Shown here in pieces: positions 22,776 through 36,519 of a stretch of DNA of 64,000 nucleotides. Position numbers and translations under genes: made by a program. Under the pieces are notes generated by a model. It ran no database searches. It was not told the origin of the DNA and was given only the letters and a program-made list of their open reading frames with translations. The DNA lies in contig JAILWY010000022.1 in the NCBI GenBank assembly GCA_022113835.1, positions 6,076,001-6,140,000 on the forward strand, in the 5' to 3' direction. Within the stretch, counting starts at the first letter, position 1, and each line of letters starts with the position of its first letter. The DNA comes from Atopsyche davidsoni (taxonomy: Eukaryota; Arthropoda; Insecta; Trichoptera; Hydrobiosidae).

Positions 22776-25021
22776 AATAAATATATGGTAGCATTCTGAG
22801 GCGTAGAATTCATACAAGTGTTGTTGGCCTTGAAGGAAATAATTTTTGTTCTCAATCCTAAAAAGTTTTTTTTTTTTACGGTTACCTCAAATTGTATTTA
22901 TTTTGATTACTAAATAATTCAACCAACAGAATAGTGATTTTATTCAATGGCGTGCAGTCATAAAAGGCAATAATGTATTGCTTGAAATGTCTTTAGGGTA
23001 GTAAACTATTTTTTTGTTTAAATTTTGGCCAGACTTGGTTTGGTACAGAGTTTTTGAATATACTGAATAACCTAAGAAACTACTTTTTAGATGAGGTTTT
23101 ATTCTCCCGATAACAAGAGAAGTTTTCCTTCTGCGGTCTGCTCTCCCCGTAGTTTGAATACAAGGAACCCCAATTAGAGCTATAGTGTTCGGAATATCCA
23201 TACAAACTTTTCGAGTTTCCCTGGTCCCACCGTTAAATGGCGTTTGATTAAGAATAACTTATGTTCGTTTCGCGGTACAACACATGCGAATTCCCAGAAG
23301 ATTACGTAAATTTTTATTTGTGAGCGCTTTCGATGAATTCATGAATGCAAATTTGGTCATCACGACTTTATTAGTTAGACTGCTTAGAGCCACCCCGTAG
23401 CCTTTTCAGACAGTGCCGCGACTTAAGTGCCGCTTTGTAAACACCCCCGGTACGGAGGCTCTATATCGGGGTTACATAAGCCTGCGAGAGGACCGTCGGG
23501 ACTTGTTGAGGACCCGCGGAGTGCCCGGGAGCTAATTGAGTTAATGGACACTTGTTTGTTTTGGCCGATCTATACTTAGAATTATTAAGTCGACCACGCA
23601 CGACAAGCCCTCAGAGTACACACTCGCTTACTCAGATACCTCCTCATACTTATGACGTCCTGGCATATTTTTACATAACCTCAATATAGTATGAAATAGC
23701 ATTTTCAGACATGCCTCCTCATATTTCTGACATCATTGTATACTTTTATATAACCTCCATATACATTAAGTGAGGTGTGTTTTAATCAATTCAATCAACC
23801 CTAATTGCGTTGTATATCAATATGCTTTCCCACATTTCTACTGTCCTGGCACGGTTTTAATGAAATAATACGGATATTTTGTTGTTTCCTTGTTTCATTT
23901 CATAGCGGCCCCCAGTTTCGTAATAGTAGGACGTTCAGACTTATATTTATAAAAAATGCTAACAATATAATATAATATTTACCAAGTTTTTATTTTTGCC
24001 CTCGTTGGCACGACCATTAGAATAAATGTTAAGGAAAATAAAATTTTCAATTACAAAGGCCTCATTATTTTTCATTGCTTTCATGTTAGGTCGATAAAAC
24101 AGACGTTAGACTTATCGACTTGCGTGAATTTGCCAACTTTCCGCGTCCCGCGGGGGTGTTTGGTTTTAGCAATTCCGTGCCGAAGTTTTGAAGATGAAAC
24201 GACGATTAATTTTGAGTAACACGCGGCTGCCGATTCGTAGAATTCGCAGCCGAGGAAGTCGCTTGGAGAGTTGCCATCTTGTGAGTTATTGCAATGCATC
24301 GGTTTTGAATTATTACTTGAATAAATATTGATTTAACCTCATGCTGTTATTTTAGCATTTAAGTAAATGTTATTGAGTCAATGTAGATGGAAGGAAATTG
24401 CTCGCTCCAGGGCATCAACTCGGTGCATCTCAATATAAAAGAAAATTTTCCCTGAATTAATTATCATGGAAATCTGACAGACAAAATAATATAGAAAGAA
24501 GAAGAAAAAAAATAATACTTGAAAACTGTTTTTTTTTTGTATCTATCTGACTTATCTCTTGTGGCATTTTTCATTTACAAAGTACTGTGGAGACTTCTTT
24601 ATTCAGATTATCTGAAGTTCGATGTTTGCGCTTGCTAAATTGTATACGTTAAAATATATGTATCGTTAAGTATGTCAGTGTAGAGTTTTCATAAAATTTA
24701 TCAGCTTATGTGCTCCCACTGAATGTGCCACCCTGTAGCGTGAACAACACGTCAATTATAATACTGACACTTTACATGCATGGCCAAACTGACGGTTAAC
24801 GGTAGAGACGATCACATTCTACATTTCACACCCACACCCCAACAGAAACACACACACACGCGCAAATACACACACAGTCTAAGTAAATATCCTCTTAAAA
24901 GACAATTACGCTGAAAATTAAAAGAAAATGTTTGTTACTAGATTTGGATGGCTGTTGTCATTATAAATACTAGAATCTGGAGTGCTTTCCTGAAATTTGT
25001 TAAAGCATATGTATAGTATTA
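22776..25021. other. Intron 1 sequence, no classified element
   Basis: A GC-rich patch at about 23380-23560 has no recognisable exon. CA repeats occur at about 24840-24875. The minus-strand frame at 24081-24299 has no known domain. Confidence 0.35.
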
Positions 25022-25357
25022 TCTACTATAATAATAGCCATTGTGTGTTTGTATGTATGTTTCATTTTTCCGTTCTGTATAGAATATCTTAAAAGATACA
25101 ACGCTGATTTTTTGCACATAAGTTAAGTAAATTTTTCCGCAGCTATGTGCCGAATCGTCAAGACGATAGGATAATATTTTCATTCATAAACTTTAAAATA
25201 TGCTTTAGCAAATTTCAATATGTACGAATTATATGATTCAGTTCTTCGCCGCGAGATGTCGTTCACCGCGAGAATTTCAAATTTAGAACTTTTACAAAAA
25301 AAACAAAAGACGCATCGTTCATCAAATACGTCATTTTGTGACGGGCTACATTACTAG
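25022..25357 (+). mobile_element. Non-autonomous Helitron, copy C
   Basis: It runs from TCTACTATAATAATAGCCAT to TTACTAG, inserted between A and T, with the hairpin CGTCA-TTTTG-TGACG before the end. At 336 bp it is the shortest copy. Confidence 0.88.
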
Positions 25358-25744
25358 TAAATTAATAATAAGCGATGGAGGGCACTTCTATAAGTTATAT
25401 TTTGTAGGGCACCTAAAAGACAGCTAGCATAAAAATTAAAAGCGTCACATGGGAGGGCTTGAAACATTCAAACAAGTCCATTTTTTCGGGTAAGCAGTTA
25501 TAGTTTTCAAACGCGTAACTATAGCTCGCCTTTGTGTTTTTCGGGTGGTTTTTTTTCGCATGGCAACAGGTCCCCGCGAAGCCTCAGACCAGTCGGGCGG
25601 GAGATTAGATCGCTTCGATCAAATAACGTCGAGTGGGGCTTTGCAGACCCACTGGCTGGCACTACTGGGCTGGTATATATACAGTATGTAACAAAAGAGC
25701 GTAGCCGGCATGAATTATAAAAAAAATTAAGTCTACCACTGAAA

Positions 25745-26740
25745 AATAATAAAACACGTAGTTAACTATACATACTTAGATGCTTTATTATCAATAAGGT
25801 GTCTAGTCTCATCCGTTGCCAGGCATTTTTGAGGCATACTTTCAACTAATTTTTCTGCATATTCATGGGATAATGACTTCCATGTGCCCTTTAAATTGCG
25901 AGTAAGCTCGGCGGCCGTAAGCATTTTTTTTCTTCAAAGTTTAAGCTTTATCAACGCCTAAACGTTTTCAATTGGGTTTGCGTCAGGAGATTGTGAAGGC
26001 CAATCCAAGACCTCGATGCCTTTATCTTGTTTCCACGTGCTGCATAGGCGACTTCGGTGTTTGGGTCATTATCTTCTTGTAATATCCATGATTCACTTGG
26101 GCTTCGAAACAGTCTTTGGGTAGATGATAATAATGCTTTCTGGTATATTTAGTTCATCCTTGCAGCATTCAAAGTTCCGGTAAACTAGCTCAAATTGCCA
26201 AAACCACGTTTTGAGTAGCATGCACTTTTACCGGATGTTTAACAGTTATTTCGACCAGTCTGTTATCGGCAGTTGACCAAGCACGAAGTGAGATACTAGT
26301 TGCATTAAACGAGTCTTTGTCAGAAAATATTATCTTGTCCCAGTCGCGGTCTTTGTTGTCTTGTGCCCAGGACATTCTTTTTATTACGTGATTTCCTGAA
26401 AGGAGCGGTTTCTTTAATGTGCTATTCTAAATTAATCTCCATTAAATGTCTTCTTATTGTAGCTAGAGATATATTTAGTCATTATTGCTTCAGTTTTTCT
26501 TGTGCAGATCGCAAAGATAGACGTGGGATTTTCAAGAATAGGTTAGTTTTCCGCTTATCATCGGTGGACGACGTCTTTTTTGTTTTACCACGTTCTGGTA
26601 GGTCATCGATATGTTTTGTTTTTAAATATCGGTACACTCACTTGGTCACAAACCTTTTCAACTTATTTATGTATTTTGCAGCCTGAACGCGTGACATTTT
26701 TGGTCCTTTAGGATGCGAACAAAGGAACTGCCTCAAAGCG
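25745..26740 (-). pseudogene. Tc1-like transposase, heavily degraded
   Basis: Read on the minus strand from about 26690 the frames give a helix-turn-helix part (SLATIRRHL), then WDKIIFSDKDSFNATS (first catalytic D, with DES changed to DKD), a damaged middle, and VLDWPSQSPDANPIENVW with the catalytic E. Frame changes and stops occur throughout. The order matches Tc1/Tc3-type DDE transposases. Terminal repeats were not found with confidence. Confidence 0.8.
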
Positions 26741-29700
26741 GGAAGCATACGCGGCACTCATCTCTAGAAATGTGTTTTCTGTGCGAAGTAAACACGAAAA
26801 CTGAATAATTTTTACAATGCATTAAGAACAAAACGTTGGAAAACCTGTTTGTTTCTTTTTTTTTGCAAAAAAACCCCGAAAACATTTTTTTATAGTGGTC
26901 ACGTTCTTGTGAAACACACATGTAGCAGAAATATGCAAGGTGTGCGGTGTGTGGTGGTCCCGTAAATAGATTGCCTACTATTTGTTATTATATATTAAAT
27001 ATATGTACACAACAGGTATGCCTTCAGAATATTTTAAAAATATTTTTGTAAATACAAAATAAGACCTTAGTTCAATTTGCAAAAAGCTCACGTAATATTT
27101 ATTTTATTAAAAGTAAGAAATGAAACACACATTTGCGCGTCTTGAAAAAAACGCCTGAAGTCGCTCGCGTGAAATTACTATAGAGCCTCCAAAGCACACC
27201 GAGAGAACAAAACCGCTCGGAAAATTGGTCAACATCGCCTAAGAGGTTTTCCGCAGTGCGAGGGTCATTCGATAAGTCTAATAAAATTACAAAAAAAAAA
27301 AAATAATTTTGTTAACTTTTTCGTTATTTTATTTTTTATCGCTTACCGGATTTTTTCAGTGCGATGGTTATTCGAAAGGCCTGGAATTTTTTTTTAAAGC
27401 TACTTCGTCCATAATAAATAGGTCAAGATAGGGATTTACACGTAAACGACGAGATCAATCATTCAATATTGTATTTTAAAAAAAGCTGGTATTTAGGACG
27501 GAATTCGTTGCCTTTTATATCTTTATATTTTTGTATATATCTATACTAATAAAATCTACCGCTCTAGGCAAAGTCGTGAAAGCACATGTGTGTTTAAATA
27601 TTTACAAAAGCCCTCGTTTTTGTAAAGATAGAAACTAGGAGAACCCTCTTAAGAAACGTGCACGTAAACGTATAAAAATTCGAATCTATTTAAAACATTT
27701 GTGAGTGGCACTCGTCAGCTATGACGTAACAAATATATTAACATATTAATGCTGAGTAGACTTATAAAGTGCCCCTCGTGATATGATATGTTCTCTTTGT
27801 GACCCGCTGGGTTTCTTTTCTTCACACGGAATCAGCAAATTATAATACATTACCTTATATTTTTGTTTAGCGTGGAATTCTTACTTTGTTTATATAATGT
27901 TTTTAGTAAATCTATTCACACATGAAATAACGAGTAATATTTTTGAGAAAGATGGGATTCGAACCCAAGCCTCACTCAGATAAGTACTCAGATAAATGTT
28001 TCAGCATTCACCATTAATTTTTATTTTATCTAATTTAGCAATAACGCGAACCATTGGTTGGCGATGGATATTAATAACCATTTGTTAAATTCGAATTTAC
28101 CACCTTAACGCGTACAATATGTTTTTCAGTTATTGGATTTTTCTCGTCGTTTTGATTGAAAACTTAGTAAACCTGTATGGGTAATAAATATTTGATACAA
28201 AGCGAGTAATTTTATTTTTAAAGGTCACAGCTGTCTACACAAAGTTTATTAATAACTTAATACCATTGTTCCGTTAGAAGAGAATAATGTTTATTTCTGT
28301 GTTTTATAATAAATTTTTTATAGTCTAGCATCTATTTTGAATTTCTTTTAGTACCTTCACGTGAAAAGAAATGGAAACTCAGATGACAGTTCATTATAAA
28401 TACATTGTTTTCAACGATTTAAATAATATGTGTTTTGTAAGACGAATTTTATTTATAATATAATTTATTAAAATAAACATAACTACAGCCTTAAATATTT
28501 TCTAAAATACATTTATAAAAAATATAACAGGTACATTATTATTATGTTCTTACAATTTATTTCAGGTTTATATTTAAACTACAATCGATTATTACCTAAT
28601 CGAGCTCGGCGTTTTCTATATTTAAGTCTGGTAGCTTAAAATATACAGGATGATTTCAAACCCGTAAGACCTTTAATTATCATAAATGTTTTTTTTGCTA
28701 ACAGAGCATTCCTTAAATTTGTTGAATTTGTGGTTTAGGCGATGTTTTTTTATTTAGCAAAAAAATATTTTTTTAAGTATTCTCTATAGTCTATATATAA
28801 AAACTTTGAATCACTTTGTATATATATAAACAACGTATTCGGAACTCTACTGAATTTATTGTTTTAATGAGGTTTTATTCCTGTTGGACACGAACTCGGT
28901 CCGTAACTTTCAAATGATCTAAAATGACTAGCTGAGAGCAGACAGTCTAAATTTAACATGTAAATCAGTTTAAATAAATAAACAAGGTGACTCAAAAGTT
29001 GTCTCAGACCTGCCAACCCGTCATTCCTTTTGATATACTTATTAAAATTACAAATATTTTTTTTACATAAACAATATTACACTCGCCAATAATGTTTTGG
29101 TCATTCTAGCAATGTAAAAAGTCTGTGCTTCGCGCAATCGCCCGACCCCGACAGCGTCGTCGACTGGAAAGGCCCAGCAGTTGTGATTAACTGAAAATTA
29201 AGAATACAGGGGTTTGAAACGTGACTAGTCATTTTGTAAGTGAAATTAATCAATTTTGTTTTGATAAATTATTCTAGGTAGTCGTTTTATTTGATTTGGA
29301 ATTAATTAAATTTAATTGTAACGATTTTCATCCCTTAGCAAGGCTTAAGTGCCTAAGCAGGGAGGCTCCTGAAATTAATCAGCGACTCGGAGTCGAGTTC
29401 CAACTTCCACATTGATGCTTTGAAATAATCCTCTTTGTGGAATTTCGACTTAATAAGTACAGTTTAATTTAATTTTAATTTGACAACTTTGTAACTCGGT
29501 TTTATTATTGGTAAGGGGTTTACTGGGCGCAGCCTGAGGGTGGCTTTTTAGGATTAAATATTGAAATAAATAAATAATGTACGCGAGCACCGCTATTTGC
29601 AAGTTTCGCGTGAAAACAGAGTTTATAACAACAAAGTAATGGTATTATGTTAAATTCTGCGGTATTACTGCTGGAGCTAAGAGAGAGTTTAACTCAATTT

Positions 29701-29801
29701 TTTGCAAATGCTTTTTACGGATTTTTCTCATCATTTTATTAGTGAATCGATAACTTAAACGTTTGACTTACACTTAAGGTAGTTGCTTCCAGCCTTTTAA
29801 T
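26741..29801. other. Intron 1 sequence with small repeat relics
   Basis: GAGGGTCATTCGATAAGTCT at about 27260 resembles a mariner end. GATGGGATTCGAACCCA at 27953-27969 is a minus-strand box B, likely SINE. At 29720-29760 the tail TTTTTCTCATCATTTTATTA...GTGAATCGATAAC recurs. No gene was seen. Confidence 0.35.
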
Positions 29802-29833
29802 TGCCTCTGGTGTCCAACCGGACACCAGAGGCA
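29802..29833. repeat. Perfect hairpin at the edge of an R3 copy
   Basis: TGCCTCTGGTGTCC (29802-29815), loop AACC, and GGACACCAGAGGCA (29820-29833) form a perfect 14-bp stem. Confidence 0.95.
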
Positions 29834-30395
29834 GTCCATTGCCTGGCGAAATCGTTTCATTTAATTAATTTAATTGTCACTTTATTTTTCTATATCAAAA
29901 GTTGAATTTTTTTACGGAGTATTGAGAAAACTATAAATTATATTTATCTATTTTTTATTATTTAATTAACGTCCATTTTCAGGGTAAAATAAAATCTTGA
30001 AGATGTTGAAAAATTGTATAAAATGGCGACTTTTCAAAACTAAAGTTTGTTAAAGATTTTTTTTTTTTAATATTTAAAATAATATATCGCACAGGGTTTA
30101 TATTAAATCTTTTAATTCCAATTAAAAAAAAGACTTTTATATGTTTAGGACTCTTGGAAAAGGGACATGACGAATCTCCAAATTCCTAAACATCAATCGG
30201 AAAAACACATATTTACCATATTAATAGTAAATTTATAAGAAATAAAAATATATTTTGTTCGGAAGAAAAGACGTATCAAAATTTTTGCATTTAAATTTTT
30301 TTGTTTGGTGCAGTCGATTTGTCGGAAAACGGACTAGAAAATGATCAAAAAAACTCGATTATGGGACCTAGACCCTTAATCTATTTAGGTGAAAA
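29834..30395 (-). mobile_element. Repeat family R3, copy 2
   Basis: It is inverted relative to copy 1. It runs from GTCCATTGCCTGGCGAAATC to ACTCGATTATGGGACCTAGA, with the shared ACGTCCATTTTCAGGGTAAA and AACTTT/AAAGTTTGTTAAAG blocks. Confidence 0.75.
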
Positions 30396-32050
30396 ATACG
30401 GATTCAAAATAGTTAGAGTGTGTTTTACTACACGACAACTCGAACCCTTCCCTCTGTAGTTTTTTCGTTAAATATTTTTGTTGTCCAATCGCCTAGCTAC
30501 TTGGTTCATTCTTCATTCTTGTTAACATCAACAATACCTCATTGTTCGAAGTATGTCTTCGTTATATAATAATGACTGCGATAGGAAGCGCAAGGGCCTT
30601 GAAACAAACCGAGATCCCCTCCCATTAACGGAAACAGGATACGCCGGTTCCTGTGAAAAATGATAACCACCGTGCCGGGAAGTAAACGAGGAAGGTTGGG
30701 GTTGAAGCTGAACTTTAGGGCTTGAAGATAAGAGACAATTCAAGTGATGAATCTAATTGATTGGGAAATCATGTATAAACTTATTGACATTGCCATGTGC
30801 GACACTTGCGATTTTAATACAAATCGTCTTTGATCAAATTTAAACAGACTTGAGCCCAAAAACATTGATCTCGGGTTCACCTGCCTGAACTGGCACTGAA
30901 CCGGGAATCTCTCGACCAAACACTCACTGAGCCAACCAACGATCCAACTGAATAATAAGAACGGGAAGTATTCTTAGAATCGAATATAAATTCGACGTAA
31001 CTTCTAGCCGAGGTCCAAACGAATTTCCGCTCGGGTTTATTACAGGCATGTTTGTATTCTATGAAAAATTTATTACTTATCCCATGTAATTAATTAATTT
31101 TTATATCGACCCTTAACGCCTTCTGGGGCTGCTTGTTTCGGGTTGAGAGAAAAAATAAAGGTGAAAGATGGGATATAAATATAAACTGCAAATGGGGGGT
31201 TCCCTGGAAACAGCCTTCGTCTGGGTTCTGAAAAGCTCCCGCCTCGGGCGTAAAAAGTACCAATTTTAATTCAGCCTTTTCGTAAGACTCAACAGCTTTT
31301 TTTATGAAACTCATCAGAATAATCGTTTTGTTCTTTTGAATTTTGAGATAGCACAAAATAAAATAAATGTTTTTAACATTACAAATTCTGGATCATGAGT
31401 ACAGCACCATATTGTTTGAATGGATCTTCCGTATAATGAAAAAACCATATTCCTCACTTCACTATAATTAATGGGTGAATAATATGTGGTCTTTAATTCT
31501 GAAATATAACCGCTGAACTCTATGTTAAGTCAAGTAAATGTGAACTCCTTATTTACCCCTAGATGTTTTGAAATTCAGGTTATGTAAAGGGAGTACTGAC
31601 CGCGAGCTCATGATGAACTCTCTGAAACCTTGCACCGAGAGTATTAACTTCAAAGGTACCTAAAGAGGTTCTTGTAAGTCAGGAGTGTCCAAGTATTATA
31701 TTATCCGTGGAGGTTTATATTTTCACTACTTAACTATTAAATATATAAATGAAGTGTAATGGTATACAATCTGAAATTGTGGAGTTAATTTTTGATTTTT
31801 TTCGCGAAACTACTTTGGTTGTCAATGAGTGAAATTGAAATCATTTTGTGTAATTGAACCACGTTTGGCGAGCAAGTGTTTTTGCAACTGAATCAAGCTG
31901 AAACCGTGAGGTTAATATATAAAATATGAAGTTATGGATAAAGATCTCTGCTTTGCATCTATGCTGTATTAAATATGCATATGTTCTAATAGAACTACAA
32001 TTTGATAAAGCAGGGATACTTTCCTTGGTTCGTTGGTTCTTTCAATTGTA
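30396..32050. other. Unclassified intron 1 sequence
   Basis: At 30880-30960 a minus-strand tRNA-like remnant has box A TGGCTCAGTGAG and box B GGTTCAGTGCC. Otherwise nothing was recognised. Confidence 0.3.
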
Positions 32051-32546
32051 CAGGGTATCCAAAGAGAGTATCGGGTATTTGTTAGTTCAGTAAAACTAAA
32101 ACTACTAGTAATCAAGTATTTTTTTACTGTTGATTATAAGAATACAAAATGTAAAATTATTTCCAAAAGATGATGTTATCCAAATGGTGATTGTTACGAT
32201 GCTGGCACTCTTATAATCTGGAACGAAGATTGCTGCCATTTCTGACCTGATGTTTTGTTTCAATTCCGCTATTTTCATAAACCCTACTTTGAAGATATCC
32301 CCATACGAAATAGTCAAGAGGGCTAAGGTCGGGGCTTCTAGGAGGCCAGTTGATGTTACATCTACGTGAAATGACCTTATTAGGGAATCATTCGTTAACA
32401 GCTTCAATTGATTGATTGGATGTATAGCAAGTGGTCTTGTTGGAACCACGTGAAACCTTAAAACTCCTGCGGGCCCAAAAATTTTCACAGCATATCGCAA
32501 TAACGGTAACTATTCACATTCACCCGATACTCTTTTTGGACACCTG
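32051..32546 (-). mobile_element. Mariner-like element, internally deleted, copy 2
   Basis: TA flanks both ends. The ends (CAGGGTATCCAAAGAGAGTA and ACTCTTTTTGGACACCTG) match copy 1 at 14256. The minus strand carries the same transposase C-terminal segment, more decayed (MRYAVKIFGP... and ALLTISYGDIFKVGF in shifted frames). It shares copy 1's internal deletion point. Confidence 0.82.
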
Positions 32547-32564
32547 TATATGAACATAGTTGTA

Positions 32565-32675
32565 TGAGTGCCGATCCGCTATAGCAGTGGGAGCGTGGTC
32601 TCGAACTCCACCTCTGTCACGAGAAGTCTTCTTTTCAACTTTTCTCTCCTTTCACGTGTGAATCGATCACACAAA
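32565..32675 (+). repeat. tRNA-like SINE relic
   Basis: GAGTGCCGATCCGCTATAGC resembles a D arm. GTGGTCTCGAACTCCAC is a T-arm-like hairpin. The tail CTCTCCTTTCACGTGTGAATCG links it to the relics at 19815 and 63365. Confidence 0.45.
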
Positions 32676-34117
32676 AAAAGTATTGGATATGAATCTTATC
32701 CAATGAATGTTTCCACCCCTGCTGCGTCCGTAGAGCGCGGATAGCAGTCGCTCTGCTCTAACGGGAACCGGAAACAGTTTAAAATGTAAATACTTCCTGT
32801 TTCCGGCGGTTGGAAACAGCGCCATCTCCCGCGAGCCTGGCTACATAATTAATGGCGCGCGAAGGTTTAGTGTGAATTATTAAACTGCGAGCTGCCCGCA
32901 CAGTGAGTGCAGGATGTGCTTCTGGGAGACGTAACAAGCGAAATATTGAATCCAACGGTGTTTCAATTACCTCCATGATTTTATGTGATCCTGGCACACT
33001 TTTATTCACTTTGAGGTAGTGTCGTAAATCGATTAATGGTTACACGTCAAACCCGCAAATTATAAATAAAATATAAGTAATAGTTACTACGATATTAAGT
33101 TGTTTTAAACGAAATTATTTCATAGTTTAACAATTCATAAAAAGCAATTTTTTTCTCCGCCTTGTAAAAGCACCATCAAATTGAATTCATTTAATATGCC
33201 ATGCATACTTAATTGGCCATACATACTTAATTGGAAATATGTTTATTTGTATTAGGTTATAAATCAGTTGATGTTGTAGGTTAATATAATTTTCCATATT
33301 CCTCCCACGTCTGCGTATGCATGTCCCTTAACTATAAATTTCTTAGAATACTTGTTTTCTATATTCTCAACTTCTCATTGTTCGACCGCGCATACATTAT
33401 GCAGAGAATATGTAATAAAACAGAAACGAACTCAAATAAACACAAGCATGTCTTAAATATTAAATAACCAAGTTATATATTAATTATTAAGGCGTTATTT
33501 TGGTATTTAAAAATAATTTTTCCGCATTTGTCCGCCAGTCGGCATCAAAGAGGCGCCCAGGGAACAAGTGTTCGAGTCATTTATTTTTACCCTTCGTTCA
33601 TGAAAAGTATTAACAAGGATCTTCTTATATGAAGATGGAGGAACTGTTCATGGCTTGTCTATGATTTTATTTTTAATTTGCAACAATAACGAAGATGATG
33701 TGTGATGGCACAGATCCCCGGACGTGCTCCAGCTGCGGTCGGGCACTAACACAGAATCTTTGAATTAAATAACAGAGAAGCGAAGTAAAACTCGGCGCCT
33801 TTCTTCATGCATTATTTATGGGCCGGATATGCAGACTTCTCGCGAGAAACCAGTCCGCGGCCGGCGGAAGTTGATTTATTATATTCGCTTTTCTTACAAA
33901 GCACTTCCGCTTTTTGAAAAAGCAACTGCGCATTAATTTTGGGAATGAATTTTACATTTGAAACTTCTTTTGGGTCTACACGACTGGCAAAGCGATATTT
34001 GCATGAAACTGGATTCATCTTACCTAACCTAACCCAATCCAAGTTAAATGTTAACAAACACGATGTTTTAAATAGCAAATATGAATAGCCTTAATATAAC
34101 AATACCTTCGCCCTACC
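32676..34117. other. Unclassified intron 1 sequence
   Basis: At 32766-32809 AACCGGAAACAG is mirrored by CTGTTTCCGGCGGTT. The frames at 32779-33009 and 33812-34078 have no known domain. Confidence 0.3.
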
Positions 34118-34125
34118 CTCTAGTG

Positions 34126-34889
34126 CGGTGGTCCCCAACCCTGTGCCCGCGGGCACCATGGCGCTCGCCGAGTATTTAACGTGCGCCCGCCGCCGTCCGA
34201 CCACAATAAAAAATATATTAAGGTTAAAAAAAAAATTAATAATTAAACAGAGGAATTTTTATAAATTGTTATAATTTTCAAAATAATAATTCATTCCAGA
34301 AAATCTTCTAAAAACCTGCTGAAATAGTATCTTATGGTGGCTGATCCCTTTGATGGGTCAATTTACGAGTTTTTTTGATAATATTTTGCGAAAAATCTAC
34401 TAGATCAATAGAAGTTTTTTAAATGTTTAAAGTTAGATACGTTCCTTTTTTTATCTCTTGTAAATTTACCTTTAATATGATAATTATGTTCCTCAGTGTC
34501 GAAATCGCCACTTCTAAAGCATTTAAAAAACAAATTTTCACAGGAAGTTTTCGATGGTGCATGTTTTCCATAGACCTCCTCAAGAAAACGACGTGGTTTA
34601 GCTGCATTTTTTTTTCAAGTTAAAGCAGAAAAGCAAAACTTCCCGCAAGTGCTGTTTATTTGGCACAAAACTCGACATCTTCGATGTTATAAAAAAAATT
34701 TGAGCGTTGCGAAATGTGTCAGTATTATGACAGTTTATTGATGACAGATATCTAAGCTATAAAACAACACAAGTTTAGACTTGTTAGTCGACTAAATATG
34801 TCGTTAGCGCCATCTATGTGTGAATGCCAAAAACTTTGTTGCGCACCTAGAAATATACCTTTTTTTTAAACAAAGGTTGGGGACCCCTG
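34126..34889. mobile_element. hAT element, family B, copy 2, perfect 8-bp duplication
   Basis: CTCTAGTG lies at 34118-34125 and again at 34890-34897. The ends are CGGTGGTCCCCAACC and GGTTGGGGACCCCTG. At 764 bp it is longer than its relatives. Inside it are an R3-like piece (about 34370-34490) and GCAGAAAAGCAAAACTTCCC, shared with the mariner locus at 52667. Confidence 0.9.
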
Positions 34890-34897
34890 CTCTAGTG

Positions 34898-35635
34898 GGT
34901 TATCTACAGGCGTGCTATTTAACGCTATGCGTATGCAATTGGTTTCATCTAATCAAAATAAAAATATAAGTAAACAGTATATCTTTGAAAGATAGATATG
35001 TATTTGACTACAAACCTGTACAACTGAATGATGTGCATCTATTAAAAAAAAAATTCGCTGTTTATGTTTTATCATTGTTTTTTTCTCTTTTAAATTTTTT
35101 TTTTCTATTTTAAAATATTCAGTTTCATGAGTGATACAGGCCAACAAAACCCTCCTCAATAGCCAGAATATAAATTATTATTATGTCTTAACAAATCTCA
35201 GCGTATACAATATTGCTGTTTACACAATGGCGTATCTTGTATACATCTCACAGCCTCGTGTATTCTTGGGGGAAATTTATGTATAAAGTTTTTTTTGGCG
35301 CGTTATCAGTGGCGTGCGGCGTGCGTGTAATTCTCGCATCTCCTTTTAATAAACGGCCATATTTTAAAGCGTGTAGTAAATAAATCTCACGCGCCGCCCC
35401 TTTCTTCATTCTTATCCGAGGGCAACTCGCGAAGGCAGAACGGGTTCCAACCCTTAAAACGATGACTAAACAAACGCAATCTAAGTTGTTTTAGACCACA
35501 CTGACCTTGTCGGGAACAATATTTAACTATGTAAATGGTTTGCAGTAAAACTACCAGAATTTTTTTTTTTTTTTTGAGGAGAAAGAAGGGACTTGAATTA
35601 TGAGTCCTTTCGACCATCGCGATTCTGTTATTATA
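34898..35635. other. Unclassified intron 1 sequence
   Basis: Low-complexity T/A-rich stretches; no element or exon recognised. Confidence 0.35.
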
Positions 35636-35639
35636 AAAA

Positions 35640-35810
35640 TGTGTGTGATTAATAAGTATTTTGGAAAAGTGGCGATTTATTTCTCAAAATAGTCTCCTTT
35701 TAGCTCAATACCCTGAGGTCTGAAAAGTAGGCCTCCGTGGCGGCGATGACCTCCTCATTCGACTTAAATTTCTGCCCGGCGAGTGACTTTTTCAAGTTCA
35801 CTCGTATCAT
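35640..35810 (-). pseudogene. Mariner transposase, C-terminal relic
   Basis: On the minus strand it reads NLKKSLAGQKFKSNEEVIAA, then TEAYFSDL, and after a deletion and frame change IELKGDYFEK followed by a stop. This is the conserved C-terminus of DD34D mariner transposases, with the segment between SDL and IELKG lost. Confidence 0.85.
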
Positions 35811-36519
35811 AAACCTTTACTAAAAACCTACAGTAGAATAAATTCTGCCTGAATCTATGGTAGTCTCAATATGTTTTCAAGTGATTAAGCCTTTTTTTAA
35901 AGTAAACAATCAAAGTAGAATATATTAAAATGCGTTACATTTATAGTAAAAGTATTCAGTTTGTTTATTGTATTTCTTAAGTAAACATTTACAGTAAAAT
36001 ATGGTCAGTCATCATATTCAAATCTGAACATTTACAGTCTCTGCTCAATCTTTTTATTCAGTCCCAATATTTTTAGACGCTCTTAAATGTTGACTGGTTA
36101 AGCGAAGCGTTCGCCCAAAATAGACCACAGCTGTTTTAAAACCGCGTCGGTGCTCTAATATAGACGTGTCATTGATCGCCACCTCGCTCAGGTATACCGT
36201 CGATGTGCTCATTTAGGAACACCCTGTACAAATCCTGTATTAGATTATTTGCACTACAAGCTATAAGATCCTCATAACCCAATTTAAACTAACCCCGAGC
36301 TAATCTCGAGTGCACTTTTCTGATCCTGCTATTGAAGCAATCAGACGTTTTTGTTATATCAGCTTCATTTATTTTCCCAATAAATATTCTGGGTTTTACA
36401 AATTATGTAAATCGAAATCAAATCGTGTTATCTTAAACCTAATCTTACCCGAACACTTATTTTTATTAATTGAAATAATTTTGTATGATTTTTTTATTAT
36501 TACGAATTGCCTCCCAGGC
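35811..36519. other. Unclassified intron 1 sequence
   Basis: GGAACACCCTGTAC at about 36218-36231 resembles a CAGGGTGT-type mariner end. Nothing else was recognised. Confidence 0.3.

Noticed and set aside
26363..26686. 107-aa + strand frame
   Set aside because: It is antisense to the degraded Tc1-like transposase; the reverse frames contain its helix-turn-helix part.
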